NCBI RefSeq assembly: GCF_030056575.1
Contig: NZ_JASHHX010000009.1
Span: forward strand, 89,184 to 153,183
DNA: 64,000 bases
Reading direction: 5' to 3'
From: Rhodoblastus sp. 17X3
Lineage (GTDB): Bacteria; Pseudomonadota; Alphaproteobacteria; Rhizobiales; Beijerinckiaceae
Under the pieces are notes generated by a model. That model was not told the DNA's origin. It did no database searches and saw only the letters and a program-made list of their open reading frames with translations. The stretch's first letter is position 1. Each line of letters opens with the position of its first letter. The translations under genes were made by a program, and so were the position numbers. This document shows positions 22,129 through 31,044 of this stretch, in pieces.

Positions 22129-22773
22129 TCAGGCCAGTTGTTGAAGAAATGGATTGTTCAGCCTTTCGGCCCCGATGGTGCTCAGCGGGCCGTGGCCGCT
22201 GATGAAGGTCATGGCGTCGTCGAGGGTCAGCAATTTCGTCTTGATCGACTTCATGAGGGTGGCGTGGTCGCCGCCGGGCAGATCGGTGCGGCCGATCGAG
22301 CCTTCGAACAATACGTCGCCGACGAGGCAGAACTGCATGGGTTCATTGATGAAGACGACGCTGCCCGGCGTATGGCCCGGGCAAAAACGCACGTCGAGGC
22401 TCGCTTCGCCGAAGGCCACCGTGTCGCCTTCCTCGAGCCAGCGATCCGGCGCCACATTGCGGCAGGCGAAGCCGAAGCGCGCGGAAGCGGCCTCCAGGCT
22501 GTCGAGCAGGAACTTGTCGGCGACATGCGGCCCCTCGATCGGGACGCCCAGGATTTCCCGCAACTCTGCCGCGCCGCCGGCGTGATCTGCGTGGCCGTGG
22601 GTGAGGAAAATCTTCTCGACCTGCGCGCCGGTCTGTTCGATGGCGCGCCGGATCAGCGGGACGTCGCCGCCCGGATCGACCACCGCAGCTTTCTTGGTCG
22701 CCTCGCAGATCAGGATCGTGCAGTTCTGTTGGAACGGCGTAACCGGAACGATGGCGACCTTCACTTGCGACAT
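22129..22773 (-). CDS. MBL-fold metallo-hydrolase, glyoxalase II-like
   Basis: A 214-aa metallo-beta-lactamase-fold hydrolase. The zinc motif is THGHADHAGG, followed by a second His in FCPGHTPGSVVF and Asp/His in LVGDVLFEGSIGRTDLPGGD, matching YcbL/GloB-like thioester hydrolases. The start MSQVKVAIVPVTPFQQNC at 22773 follows GAGGGAGA by 6 bases; an in-frame upstream extension is rejected. Likely substrates are S-lactoylglutathione or other small thioesters. It is divergent from phaZ with a 277-bp gap that contains a dyad. Confidence 0.88.
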   Translation of the reverse strand: MSQVKVAIVPVTPFQQNCTILICEATKKAAVVDPGGDVPLIRRAIEQTGAQVEKIFLTHGHADHAGGAAELREILGVPIEGPHVADKFLLDSLEAASARFGFACRNVAPDRWLEEGDTVAFGEASLDVRFCPGHTPGSVVFINEPMQFCLVGDVLFEGSIGRTDLPGGDHATLMKSIKTKLLTLDDAMTFISGHGPLSTIGAERLNNPFLQQLA

Positions 22774-22872
22774 AAATATCTCCCTCGGCCGCCATAATAG
22801 CGGCAGCCGCGCGCGGGGGCCAGAGCATTGCTTCACGTCGGGCGGCGCGAACCTAGATCGGCGCCAGCGCAA

Positions 22873-22895
22873 ATTGTTTTCGATCCGCAAACAAT
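22873..22895. promoter_or_regulatory. Dyad ATTGTTT-N9-AAACAAT, candidate operator
   Basis: Perfect 7-bp arms are separated by 9 bp in the AT-richer gap between the divergent MBL hydrolase and phaZ genes. The size and symmetry suit a dimeric regulator. Its identity is unknown. Confidence 0.45.
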
Positions 22896-23050
22896 AGGTT
22901 TTTCGTCCTCATCCTAAAGCATTAAGAGAGGTGAATTTGCTACAGAGCCGGCTTTCTTCTACACTTCACGGTTCGCATTCCGGGTAACCGGCGATGCTGT
23001 TCATCCGGCCGCCGAATGGAGCCGGCGTCCGAGGGGAGAGGGATGGCAAG

Positions 23051-24325
23051 ATGAACCGGCATGCGTATCATTTCTTTGAGATGGCTCAATTAGCCATGGC
23101 TCCGGCGCGCGCGCTTTCGGATTTTACCCGGATCGCGTTCAAACATCCGGTCAATCCGTTCTCCTACACGGCCATCGGGCGCAATCTCGCGGCCTCGGCG
23201 GAATTGTTCGAGCGCATGACGCGTCGCTACGGCAAGCCCGCCTTCGGCATCGACAAGACGGTCGTCGGCGGTCAGGAGGTCGCGGTCGAGCAGGAAATTG
23301 TCTGGATGCGGCCCTTCTGCCAGATGGTGCATTTCAAGCGCCATCTGCCGCTGAACGCCCCGCACCAGTCGCGCCTGCTGATCGTTGCGCCGATGTCGGG
23401 CCATTATGCGACGCTGCTTCGCGGCACGGTCGAAACCTTCCTGCAGACCCACGACGTCTACATCACCGATTGGGTCGATGCGCGCATGGTGCCGCTCAGC
23501 CTCGGGCGCTTCGATCTCGACGATTATATCGACTACGTCATCGAAATGTCCGAGTTCCTCAGCAAGTCCGGTCATTCGCCGGTCCATCTGCTCGCGGTCT
23601 GCCAGCCCTCCGTTCCCGTGCTGGCGGCGATGGCGCGGATGGAGGCCGAGAATAATCCGCATGTCCCCGCCTCGATGACCCTCAAGGGCGGCCCGATCGA
23701 TACGCGCCGCAGCCCGACGGGTGTGAACAAGCTTGCAGAGAAGCGCGGGCCGCAATGGTTCCGCAGCAATTGCATCCATGTCGCGCCCTTCCCCTATCCG
23801 GGCGTCGGCCGCGACGTCTATCCGGGCTTCCTGCAATTGTCCGGATTCATGGCGATGAATTTCGACCGCCACGTCAACGCGCATTATGAAATGTTCAATC
23901 ATCTCGTTCAGGGCGACGGCGATTCTGCGGAAAAGCACCGCGAATTCTATGACGAATATCTCGCGGTGATGGACCTGACCGCGGAATTCTACCTCCAGAC
24001 CATCGACACGGTTTTCGTGCATCATTCCCTGCCCAAGGGGGAGATGATGCACCGTGAACACCCGGTCGAGCCCGCCGCCATCCGTCGCGTCGGCCTCATG
24101 ACTGTCGAAGGCGAAAAGGACGATATTTCGGGCGTCGGCCAGACCGAGGCGGCGCAGGATCTCTGCGTCAACATTCCCGATGACATGCGCGTGCATTACG
24201 TGCAGAAGGACGTCGGCCATTACGGCGTGTTCAACGGCTCGCGCTTTCGCAAGGAAATCGCGCCGCGCGTCTGCGCCTTCCACGCCCGGGTCGAAGCGGT
24301 TCTGGAAGCGAAGAAGTCATCCTGA
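23051..24325 (+). CDS. phaZ: Intracellular poly(3-hydroxybutyrate) depolymerase
   Basis: A 424-aa enzyme that degrades native PHB granules to 3-hydroxybutyryl units in the cytoplasm. There is no signal peptide. The N terminus MNRHAYHFFEMAQLAMAPAR and the catalytic Cys at about residue 184 in LLAVCQPSVPVLAAM match the intracellular PhaZ of Cupriavidus type (Cys183 there). The Asp is probably in VEGEKDDISGVGQT and the His in KDVGHYGVFNG. ATG 23051 is preferred over an upstream ATG at 22994 whose 19-residue extension is unrelated. It converges with the hybrid kinase gene, and the products link to scoAB and the phasins. Confidence 0.93.
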   Translation: MNRHAYHFFEMAQLAMAPARALSDFTRIAFKHPVNPFSYTAIGRNLAASAELFERMTRRYGKPAFGIDKTVVGGQEVAVEQEIVWMRPFCQMVHFKRHLPLNAPHQSRLLIVAPMSGHYATLLRGTVETFLQTHDVYITDWVDARMVPLSLGRFDLDDYIDYVIEMSEFLSKSGHSPVHLLAVCQPSVPVLAAMARMEAENNPHVPASMTLKGGPIDTRRSPTGVNKLAEKRGPQWFRSNCIHVAPFPYPGVGRDVYPGFLQLSGFMAMNFDRHVNAHYEMFNHLVQGDGDSAEKHREFYDEYLAVMDLTAEFYLQTIDTVFVHHSLPKGEMMHREHPVEPAAIRRVGLMTVEGEKDDISGVGQTEAAQDLCVNIPDDMRVHYVQKDVGHYGVFNGSRFRKEIAPRVCAFHARVEAVLEAKKSS

Positions 24326-24343
24326 TCGGGCCTGCGGCGGCGC

Positions 24344-27300
24344 TCAGTCCTGCGCGGCGGGCGCCGCCGCAGCGCGCCATTGCGCGAGCAGGGCGCGCAA
24401 GATCGCCGGCTTGAGCGGCTTGTTGAGAACCATCAGGTCCTTCGCGGTCGCGCGCTCCCGCATATCGTCAGAGCGGTCGGCGGTGATCAGCGCCGCCGGA
24501 ACGCCCGGTCCGAACTTCCAGCGCAACGCGACGATGGCGTCCACGCCGTCGCCCTCGTCGAGGTGGAAATCCGCGAGAATGGCGTCGGGCGCGCGTTTCT
24601 GGCGCGCGAGCTCCGCCAGCGCTTCGCGGTGGTTTCCCGCGACGATCGGCGCACAGCCCCAGGCCGAAAGCAGCGAGCGCATTCCGTCGGCGATCAGCTT
24701 GTCATTGTCGATCGCCACCACGGTCATGTTGATGAGCGGCGACTGGCGCGTGGCGGTCGCGGGCTGCGCATCGCGGCTGGCGACTCGCGGCGGCGGCGCC
24801 GCAATCGTGGCCGTGACAGCGAAGACCGACCCCTTTTCCGGCGCGGAACGCAACGTGATCTGGTGGCCGAGCACGCGGGCCATGCGCTCGACGATCGACA
24901 GGCCGAGGCCGAGGCCCGGCTCGGAGCCGGCCGTCTCCAGCCGCTCGAATTCCCGGAACACGCGTTTCTGCTTTTCGGCGGCGATGCCCATGCCGGTGTC
25001 CCATACCTCCAGCCGGACCTTGCCGCGCAAATGCCGCGCGCCGACCAGAACGCGGCCCTCGCGGGTATATTTGATGGCGTTCGAAATCAGGTTCTGCAGC
25101 AGGCGGCGCAGGAGGCGGGGATCGGAGCGCACGGCGAGCGAGCAGCGCGCGAAGGTCAGCTTGAGGCCCTTCTTCTCCGCCAGCGGCGCGAATTCGATCC
25201 TGAGCTGGCGGAAGAGATCGTCCACGCGGAAATTGCTCAACTCCACTTTCATCGCGCCGGCGTCGAGGCGCGACATTTCAAGCAAAGCGGAGAAAATATC
25301 CTCGACCGCTTCAAGCGCGGAATCCACATTTCGCGCGAGCGCCCCGGTTTCTCCGGCCGGGGCGCCGGCCGCCGCGCGCTGCATCATGGTGGCGGAATAG
25401 AGCCGCGCGGCGTTGAGCGGCTGCAGGATGTCGTGGCCGGCGGCTGCGAGAAAGCGGGTCTTGGAAATATTGGCCTCTTCAGCCTCCGCCTTGGCGCGCG
25501 CCAGTTCGCCATTAAGCCGCGTGAGCTGCTCAGTGCGTTCGCGCACGCGCCGCTCCAGCGATTCGTTGGCGGCCTCCAGCGCCTGTTCGGCGGCGAACTG
25601 ATCGGTGACGTCGGTATAGGTGACGACGAGGCCGCCGTCGGGCATGCGGGCCGAGCGCGTCTCGATGACTCTGCCTGAGGTCGCCAGCGGCACGCGGAAC
25701 GGTTCGGTATTGGTGAGGCGCTCAAGCCGCCCGGCGACGAGTTCGTCGATTGGGCCGTCGCCATAGAGGCCGCGCTCGGCGTTGAAGCGCAGGATGTCGT
25801 CGATCGCGACGCCGGTGCGCGTGAAATTCCCCGGCAGATCGAACATGTCGCGGAATTCGCGATTCCAGCAGGTCATGCGGAGATCGGGATCGAAGACGGA
25901 GATGCCCTGGCGCGCGAAATCCAGCGCATGTTGCAGAATGTCGCGGTTGTAGAGCAGGGCCGCGGAGGCGTCATCCACCAGCCGCAGCGCCGCCGCGCTC
26001 GAAACATTGCGACGCCGCAGCAGCAGGGAAAGCACGAGCCGCGACGACGCCGCGCCGATGGCCGAGGCCAGCAGATGCTCTGACAGGCGAAGCAGGTGGA
26101 TATCGGCTTCCGCCCGCGGGTCATAGGCTTGGCCGCGGCCGATGCAGAAATTCTCGAACGCCTCGCGCGTGCGCTGCGCGCCGAGATAGCGCGCGACGGT
26201 GGCCTCGACTTCGGCGGCGGTGACGCTGGTGCGCCAGAGCCGGAAAGCCTGCGCCATGGGCGCGGCGTTCTTGCTGACGAAAATATCCGCCTGCAGGCGC
26301 TCGATCGGCGTCGGCCGGCGCACGAGCGAGAAAGCGACATAGGCGAGGCTGTTGCCCAGCAGGCTCCAGAACACGCCGCGCACCAGCGATGACATCTGCA
26401 GGTTGAAAATATCCGGCGAGGGCAGGTCGGGCCGGGGCGGGAACTGCGCGGCGGCGATGATCCGCTGCATCACCCCGGCGTCGAGCGAGGGCGCGAGCAG
26501 CATGAAGGCCCAGATGGTCACGCCGGTGATCAGGCCGGCGATGGCGCCGAGCGCCGTGCCGCGCCGCCAGACCAGGGCGCCGACGAAGGCGGGGCCGAAT
26601 TGCGCGACGCAGGCGAAGGAGAGAATGCCGATCGAGGCGAGCAGCGTCTCGCCGGTCAGACGGTAATAGCCGAAGGCGAGCAGGAGGACGACGAGAATGG
26701 CGGCGCGCCGCACGCGCAGGATGCGGCGGCCCGCTTCGCCTTCCGCGACCAGTCGCGCCCGGCCGTTGCGCCAGCGTCCGAACCGCAGCAGCAGCGGCAG
26801 GACGAGATTGTTCGACACCATGATCGAAAGCGCGACCGATTCGACGACGACCATGGCGGTCGCCGCGGAAAGGCCGCCGAGCATGGCGATAAGCGTGATC
26901 GGGCCGTTCTCCGCGTCGATCGGCAGCGCCATGACGCTGACGTCGCGGTCCAGCACGTCGGGAAACAGGATCAGGCCGGCGATGGCGAGGGGGACGACGA
27001 AGAAGTTGATCGCCAGCAGATAGAGCGGAAAGACCACCGCGGCGGAGGGGATGTCGCTCTCGTCGCGGTTTTCCACGACGGCGACATGGAATTGCCGGGG
27101 CAACAGCATCATCGCGCCGCTGGAAAGCAGCGTCAGGGTGACCCAGACCGAGAGATCGGGCGGCGCGGCGAGCACGGCGCGGATGTGGGGGCTGGCCGCC
27201 GCGCGCTGGAACAGATCGCCCAGACCATCGAACATCCACCAGACGACGAAAGCGCCGACGACGAGAAAGGCGAGCAGCTTGGCGACCGATTCCGCGGCGA

Positions 27301-27892
27301 TGGTGACCATCAGGCCGTTCTGATGTTCGCCGGCGTCCACGCGCCGCGTGCCGAACGCCATGGCGAAAAGCGCGAGCAGGAGCGCCACGCCAAAGGCGAA
27401 CCTGTCCGGCCACGCCGATGGCGGGGGCGGATCGAAGGGCGCGGCATGGCCGAGGCCGATGACGAGCGTCGCCGAAATGGCCTTGAGCTGCAAGGCGATA
27501 TAGGGGATGAGCCCGACGACCGCGATGATCGCCGCGACGGCGGCGACGGCCTCCGACTTGCCATAGCGCGCGGCGAGGAAATCGGCGATGGAGGTGATGT
27601 TCTGCGCGCGGGAGATCCGCGCCACGCGCGCGACCACCGGCCAGCCAAAGCCGAACACCAGCATGGGGCCAATATAGATTGGCAGGAAATCGAGACCGTT
27701 GGACGAGGCGAGCCCGACCGAGCCGAAAAAGGTCCATGAAGTCGTATAGACGCACAGGCCGAGCGCATAGACGATGCGGCGCTGCGTCCTGCCCGAGAAG
27801 CGCCGCGCGTGACGGTCGGCATAGACCGCCAGCGCCAGCAGGCCGAGAAAATAGAGCAACGTCAGGGAAATATTGATCCAGCTCGGCGGCAT
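24344..27892 (-). CDS. Hybrid sensor histidine kinase with sodium:solute symporter-like sensor (NahK/ErcS'-like)
   Basis: An 1182-aa membrane sensor kinase. Residues ~5-510 form a multi-helix sodium/solute-symporter-like domain (GLCVYTTSWTFFGSVGLASS, RYGKSEAVAAVAAIIAVVG), as in CbrA-type sensors. A linker and a PAS domain follow at about 660-790 (FARQGISVFDPDLRMTCWNR), then a coiled coil. The HisKA box is FLAAAGHDILQPLNAARLY with His at about 820, the ATPase motifs are NLISNAIKYT and DTGMGIA, and a C-terminal receiver has Asp at about 1108 in ILADFHLDEGDG. The HDILQPLNA box is that of NahK/ErcS'-like hybrids. No partner regulator is adjacent. TAGGAG precedes the start by 5 bases. Confidence 0.9.
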   Translation of the reverse strand: MPPSWINISLTLLYFLGLLALAVYADRHARRFSGRTQRRIVYALGLCVYTTSWTFFGSVGLASSNGLDFLPIYIGPMLVFGFGWPVVARVARISRAQNITSIADFLAARYGKSEAVAAVAAIIAVVGLIPYIALQLKAISATLVIGLGHAAPFDPPPPSAWPDRFAFGVALLLALFAMAFGTRRVDAGEHQNGLMVTIAAESVAKLLAFLVVGAFVVWWMFDGLGDLFQRAAASPHIRAVLAAPPDLSVWVTLTLLSSGAMMLLPRQFHVAVVENRDESDIPSAAVVFPLYLLAINFFVVPLAIAGLILFPDVLDRDVSVMALPIDAENGPITLIAMLGGLSAATAMVVVESVALSIMVSNNLVLPLLLRFGRWRNGRARLVAEGEAGRRILRVRRAAILVVLLLAFGYYRLTGETLLASIGILSFACVAQFGPAFVGALVWRRGTALGAIAGLITGVTIWAFMLLAPSLDAGVMQRIIAAAQFPPRPDLPSPDIFNLQMSSLVRGVFWSLLGNSLAYVAFSLVRRPTPIERLQADIFVSKNAAPMAQAFRLWRTSVTAAEVEATVARYLGAQRTREAFENFCIGRGQAYDPRAEADIHLLRLSEHLLASAIGAASSRLVLSLLLRRRNVSSAAALRLVDDASAALLYNRDILQHALDFARQGISVFDPDLRMTCWNREFRDMFDLPGNFTRTGVAIDDILRFNAERGLYGDGPIDELVAGRLERLTNTEPFRVPLATSGRVIETRSARMPDGGLVVTYTDVTDQFAAEQALEAANESLERRVRERTEQLTRLNGELARAKAEAEEANISKTRFLAAAGHDILQPLNAARLYSATMMQRAAAGAPAGETGALARNVDSALEAVEDIFSALLEMSRLDAGAMKVELSNFRVDDLFRQLRIEFAPLAEKKGLKLTFARCSLAVRSDPRLLRRLLQNLISNAIKYTREGRVLVGARHLRGKVRLEVWDTGMGIAAEKQKRVFREFERLETAGSEPGLGLGLSIVERMARVLGHQITLRSAPEKGSVFAVTATIAAPPPRVASRDAQPATATRQSPLINMTVVAIDNDKLIADGMRSLLSAWGCAPIVAGNHREALAELARQKRAPDAILADFHLDEGDGVDAIVALRWKFGPGVPAALITADRSDDMRERATAKDLMVLNKPLKPAILRALLAQWRAAAAPAAQD

Positions 27893-28020
27893 GAGGCTCC
27901 TATCGCCGTTCCGTTTTGGCGACTTTCATCGTTTTTTCCCCGCATTGACCATAAGCGCGGGCTCGGCTTACCCTTGCCGAAGCGCCGATCTGGCGCGCCG
28001 GACAGGGGGATTGTATCGGC

Positions 28021-28467
28021 ATGTTTGAAGAATTCAAAAAATTCGCCATGCGCGGCAATGCGCTCGACCTTGCCGTCGGCGTCGTCATCGGCGCGGCGTT
28101 CGGCAAGATCGTCAGTTCGCTGGTGGACGACCTGATCATGCCGATCATCGGCGCGATCACTCCCGGCAATCTCGATTTCTCCAATTATTATATCGCGCTC
28201 AGCACCAATATCGCCAATCATCCGGCCTATGCCGACGCCAAGAAGGTCGGCGCGGCCTTCGGCTATGGCGCGTTCCTGACCGCGCTGCTGAATTTTCTGA
28301 TCGTCGCCTTCGCCTTGTTCATCCTTATTCGCGCCGTCAACAAGATTGCAGCGACCAAGGCGGAAGCGCCCGCCGAGCCGGCCCCGCCGCCGCGCGAGGA
28401 AGTCCTGCTCGAAGAAATTCGCGACTTGCTCGCCAAGGATATGATCGCCAAGGACGCAAAGCGCTGA
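28021..28467 (+). CDS. mscL: Large-conductance mechanosensitive channel
   Basis: A 148-aa MscL, the pentameric inner-membrane emergency valve opened by membrane tension in hypo-osmotic shock. The N-terminal amphipathic helix [20 protein letters not shown] runs into TM1 ([20 protein letters not shown]). TM2 is [20 protein letters not shown], and the cytoplasmic C-terminal helix EEIRDLLAK closes the protein. The Pro/Ala-rich linker [10 protein letters not shown] is usual. It lies 128 bp from the divergent kinase gene and converges on the PhaC-like gene with a 6-bp gap. Confidence 0.96.
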   Translation: MFEEFKKFAMRGNALDLAVGVVIGAAFGKIVSSLVDDLIMPIIGAITPGNLDFSNYYIALSTNIANHPAYADAKKVGAAFGYGAFLTALLNFLIVAFALFILIRAVNKIAATKAEAPAEPAPPPREEVLLEEIRDLLAKDMIAKDAKR

Positions 28468-28473
28468 GGCGGC

Positions 28474-29574
28474 TCAGGGAGCGCCGAGCCAGGCGACGAC
28501 ATCCGGCCAGAGCCCTTCGAGCGCGCGGCGCCCGATAAAAAGATGGAGATGGCCGCCTGGGACGACGGCCTCGCGAATCGCCCGCGACGGCGTTCCGACC
28601 AGACGGGCGCAGGCGAGAGTCTGCTCCGGCGCGGCCACTTCGTCGTCTCGCGCGGCGATCAGGTAGAGCGGGCGGCGAAAGTCGTGAAGGTCGATCCTCT
28701 TGCCGAGGGCGACGAATTCGCCCCGCGCGAGCTGGTTCGCCTTGTAGAGCTTTTCGACCACTTCGAGATAATAGGCGCCCGGCAGGTCGAGCGGGCTCTC
28801 GCTCCAGTCCCGAAACAGGTCCGCCTGGGAGGCGAATCGCTCGGAATCGAGCGGGAGATCGCTCTGCAGCAGGTCGTGAATCTGCTCCGGGCTGTCGGCC
28901 ATCAGGCCCCAGAATTGCTGGGCGTGCGATCCGCGCGCAAGGCCTTCGCCGAGCCGCAGCAGTTCCTGGAAGGTTTGGACCGGGGTCGAGCGGGCCAGGG
29001 CGGAAAGGGGCGAATCGACGATATGGGTGTCGACCGGCGCGGCCGCGACGACCAGCTTGCCCGCCTTGGCGGGAAAGCGCGCCGCGTAGATCAGGCTCAG
29101 CCAGCCGCCCTGGCACAAGCCCACAAAATCGCAGCGGGTCCCGATCTCGTCGACCATGACATTGAGGTCGGAGAGATAATCGTCGATGTGGCGGAAGACC
29201 TGTGTCTTTCCCGCCGATAGCCACTCGACGAGATAGACCGGACCGCCGCCGGCGAGCAGGCTCGCGACGAGGCTGTGGCTTTCGCAGAGATCGGCGATGC
29301 GCGCGTCATGCAGGGCGAAGGGCGCGCAGACGAGAACAGGGCGCGGCCCATGCCGCTTCTGTGGAGGACCGAACCGGCGCAGGCGCGCAGTGTCCAGTTG
29401 CAGGACGATCTCGTTCGGCGTCGCCCAGACCGCCTCGGGCTGCGGCTTTGGCTCCGGTTGCGGATCGAAAGCGCCCAGCATGCCGCGTGCGAAAATGGCG
29501 CCCGCCTCCGCCGCGAAAACGCCCGGCCAGAGCAGGTTCATCCATTCCGTCCCAAGATCGGTTTTGCGCGGCAT
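28474..29574 (-). CDS. PhaC-like alpha/beta hydrolase (class III synthase-like)
   Basis: A 366-aa alpha/beta hydrolase resembling PHA synthases. The elbow DFVGLCQGGWLSL fits the G-x-C-x-G lipase-like box of PhaC, with Cys at about residue 154. An acid candidate lies in LIAARDDEVAAPEQT and a His in PGGHLHLFIGRRAL. Length is close to class III PhaC (~355 aa), but no phaE partner, phaA or phaB is nearby. It could be a synthase, a depolymerase-like enzyme or an uncharacterised relative. It is divergent from the Ped-type ABC cluster, with a direct repeat in the shared intergenic region. Confidence 0.78.
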   Translation of the reverse strand: MPRKTDLGTEWMNLLWPGVFAAEAGAIFARGMLGAFDPQPEPKPQPEAVWATPNEIVLQLDTARLRRFGPPQKRHGPRPVLVCAPFALHDARIADLCESHSLVASLLAGGGPVYLVEWLSAGKTQVFRHIDDYLSDLNVMVDEIGTRCDFVGLCQGGWLSLIYAARFPAKAGKLVVAAAPVDTHIVDSPLSALARSTPVQTFQELLRLGEGLARGSHAQQFWGLMADSPEQIHDLLQSDLPLDSERFASQADLFRDWSESPLDLPGAYYLEVVEKLYKANQLARGEFVALGKRIDLHDFRRPLYLIAARDDEVAAPEQTLACARLVGTPSRAIREAVVPGGHLHLFIGRRALEGLWPDVVAWLGAP

Positions 29575-29580
29575 AGCCGC

Positions 29581-29610
29581 AATGTGACATGAAAAAGAGC
29601 GAATGTGACA
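29581..29610. promoter_or_regulatory. Direct repeat AATGTGACA-N12-AATGTGACA
   Basis: Two identical 9-mers spaced 21 bp (two helical turns) lie in the gap between the divergent PhaC-like and Ped-type genes. This is the spacing expected of a tandem-binding activator or repressor. The regulator is unknown. Confidence 0.45.
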
Positions 29611-29766
29611 CTCTTATATTCTTGCGGCGGGAATCGCGATCCGCTTTGCAATTGACATAAGGCGCCGGGAAGCCGGTGTTGCGGCCGAGGCGCGCGAGCG
29701 GCTAAATTCGCCGCGCGGAACAAAAGACTGCATAATGGCCGCGCGGGACAGGGAGACGCCTTGGAC

Positions 29767-31044
29767 ATGAAATATTGCCGGCCCCGGCCCCGGGGAGCCT
29801 CGCTGCTGCGATCCGGCGCCCTGGGGGGCGTCCTGCTTTCGCTGGCGCTGTCGTCCGCCGCATGGGCCGGCGCGGAGACGGCTGTCCCGCCAGCTGCGCC
29901 GCAAGCCGAACCCGCCGAACCCGCCATGCAGAAGATCGTCATCGGCTATTTGCGCCGGGCGGAAAAAGGCTCGGCGGTCTCGCGGCTGGAACTGCCACCG
30001 GAAAACGACGGCGAGGCCGGCGCGCTGGCGGGAATCGACGACGACAACGCCTCAGGCGAATTCCTCGGCCAGAACTTCAGTCTCGTGACGCGCCGGCTGA
30101 AGCCGGGCGAGGACGCGGCGCAAGCCCTGGCGGAACTGGCCGGGCAGGGCGTGAAATTCGTGATCGCCGACCTTCCGGCCGGCGCGCTCGTCAACGCCGC
30201 CGATCTTCCCGCGGCGGCGAATCTTCTGATCTTCAATGTCGGCGCGCCGGACGACATTCTGCGCGAGGAGTTCTGCCGCGCCAATGTCATCCATGTCGCG
30301 CCGACGCGCTCGATGCTCGCCGATGGGCTGGCGCAATATCTGATCTGGAAGCAATGGCGCAAATGGTTCTTCGTCGTCGGTTCGCATCCCGAGGACAAGC
30401 TCTGGGCTGACGCCCTGAAACGCGCGGGCGCGCGCTTTGGCGCCAAATTCGTCGAGGAGCGGGTGTTCGAGGATCGCGGCGGCGCGCGCCGCTCCGACAG
30501 CGGCGTCGCACTGGTGCAGAAGCAGATCCCGACCTTTACCCAGGGCGTCGCCGCCTATGACGTGCTGATCGCCGCCGACGAAAACGCGGTCTTTGCGGAT
30601 TACCTGCCGTTTCGCACCTGGGACCCGCGCCCGGTGGCCGGTTCGGCGGGCCTTGTCTCGGCGTCCTGGGACGCCTCGAACGAACAATGGGGCGCGACGC
30701 AATTGCAGCAGCGGTTCGAACGCAAATTCGGCCGCGCGATGACCCCGCTCGACATGAATTCATGGACGGCGGCGCGGATGGTCGGCGAGGCGGCGGCCCA
30801 TGATGCGGCGGGCGACGCCGCCGCGATGAAGGCCTATTTCCTGTCGAAGGATTTCGCGCTCGCCGCCTTCAAGGGCCAGAAGCTCACCCTGCGCGACTGG
30901 AACCTGCAATTGCGCCAGCCCATCCTGCTGTCGGACGGGCGCAATGTCGTTGCGACCTCGCCGCAGGAAGGCTTCATGCACCAGTTCTCGGAGCTGGACA
31001 CATTGGGCTACGATCGACCGGAGTCGAAATGCCGCTTCAAATGA
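29767..31044 (+). CDS. PQQ-alcohol-dehydrogenase-associated ABC substrate-binding protein
   Basis: A 425-aa periplasmic protein with a signal peptide (SGALGGVLLSLALSSAAWAG) and a type I periplasmic-binding fold similar to branched-chain amino acid receptors (KIVIGYLRRAEKGSAVSRLE). It matches the family defined by linkage to PQQ-dependent alcohol oxidation (PQQ_ABC_bind, TIGR03863 as I recall it). ATG 29767 was chosen; a TTG 6 bp upstream is better spaced from AGGGAGA and is an alternative. It is the first gene of a four-gene overlapping cluster (binding protein, propeller, ATPase, permease). Confidence 0.85.
   Translation: MKYCRPRPRGASLLRSGALGGVLLSLALSSAAWAGAETAVPPAAPQAEPAEPAMQKIVIGYLRRAEKGSAVSRLELPPENDGEAGALAGIDDDNASGEFLGQNFSLVTRRLKPGEDAAQALAELAGQGVKFVIADLPAGALVNAADLPAAANLLIFNVGAPDDILREEFCRANVIHVAPTRSMLADGLAQYLIWKQWRKWFFVVGSHPEDKLWADALKRAGARFGAKFVEERVFEDRGGARRSDSGVALVQKQIPTFTQGVAAYDVLIAADENAVFADYLPFRTWDPRPVAGSAGLVSASWDASNEQWGATQLQQRFERKFGRAMTPLDMNSWTAARMVGEAAAHDAAGDAAAMKAYFLSKDFALAAFKGQKLTLRDWNLQLRQPILLSDGRNVVATSPQEGFMHQFSELDTLGYDRPESKCRFK

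Noticed and set aside
26121..27755. A 544-codon minus-strand frame beside the kinase frame
   Set aside because: It is out of frame with the hybrid kinase, and its translation is Arg/His-rich nonsense.
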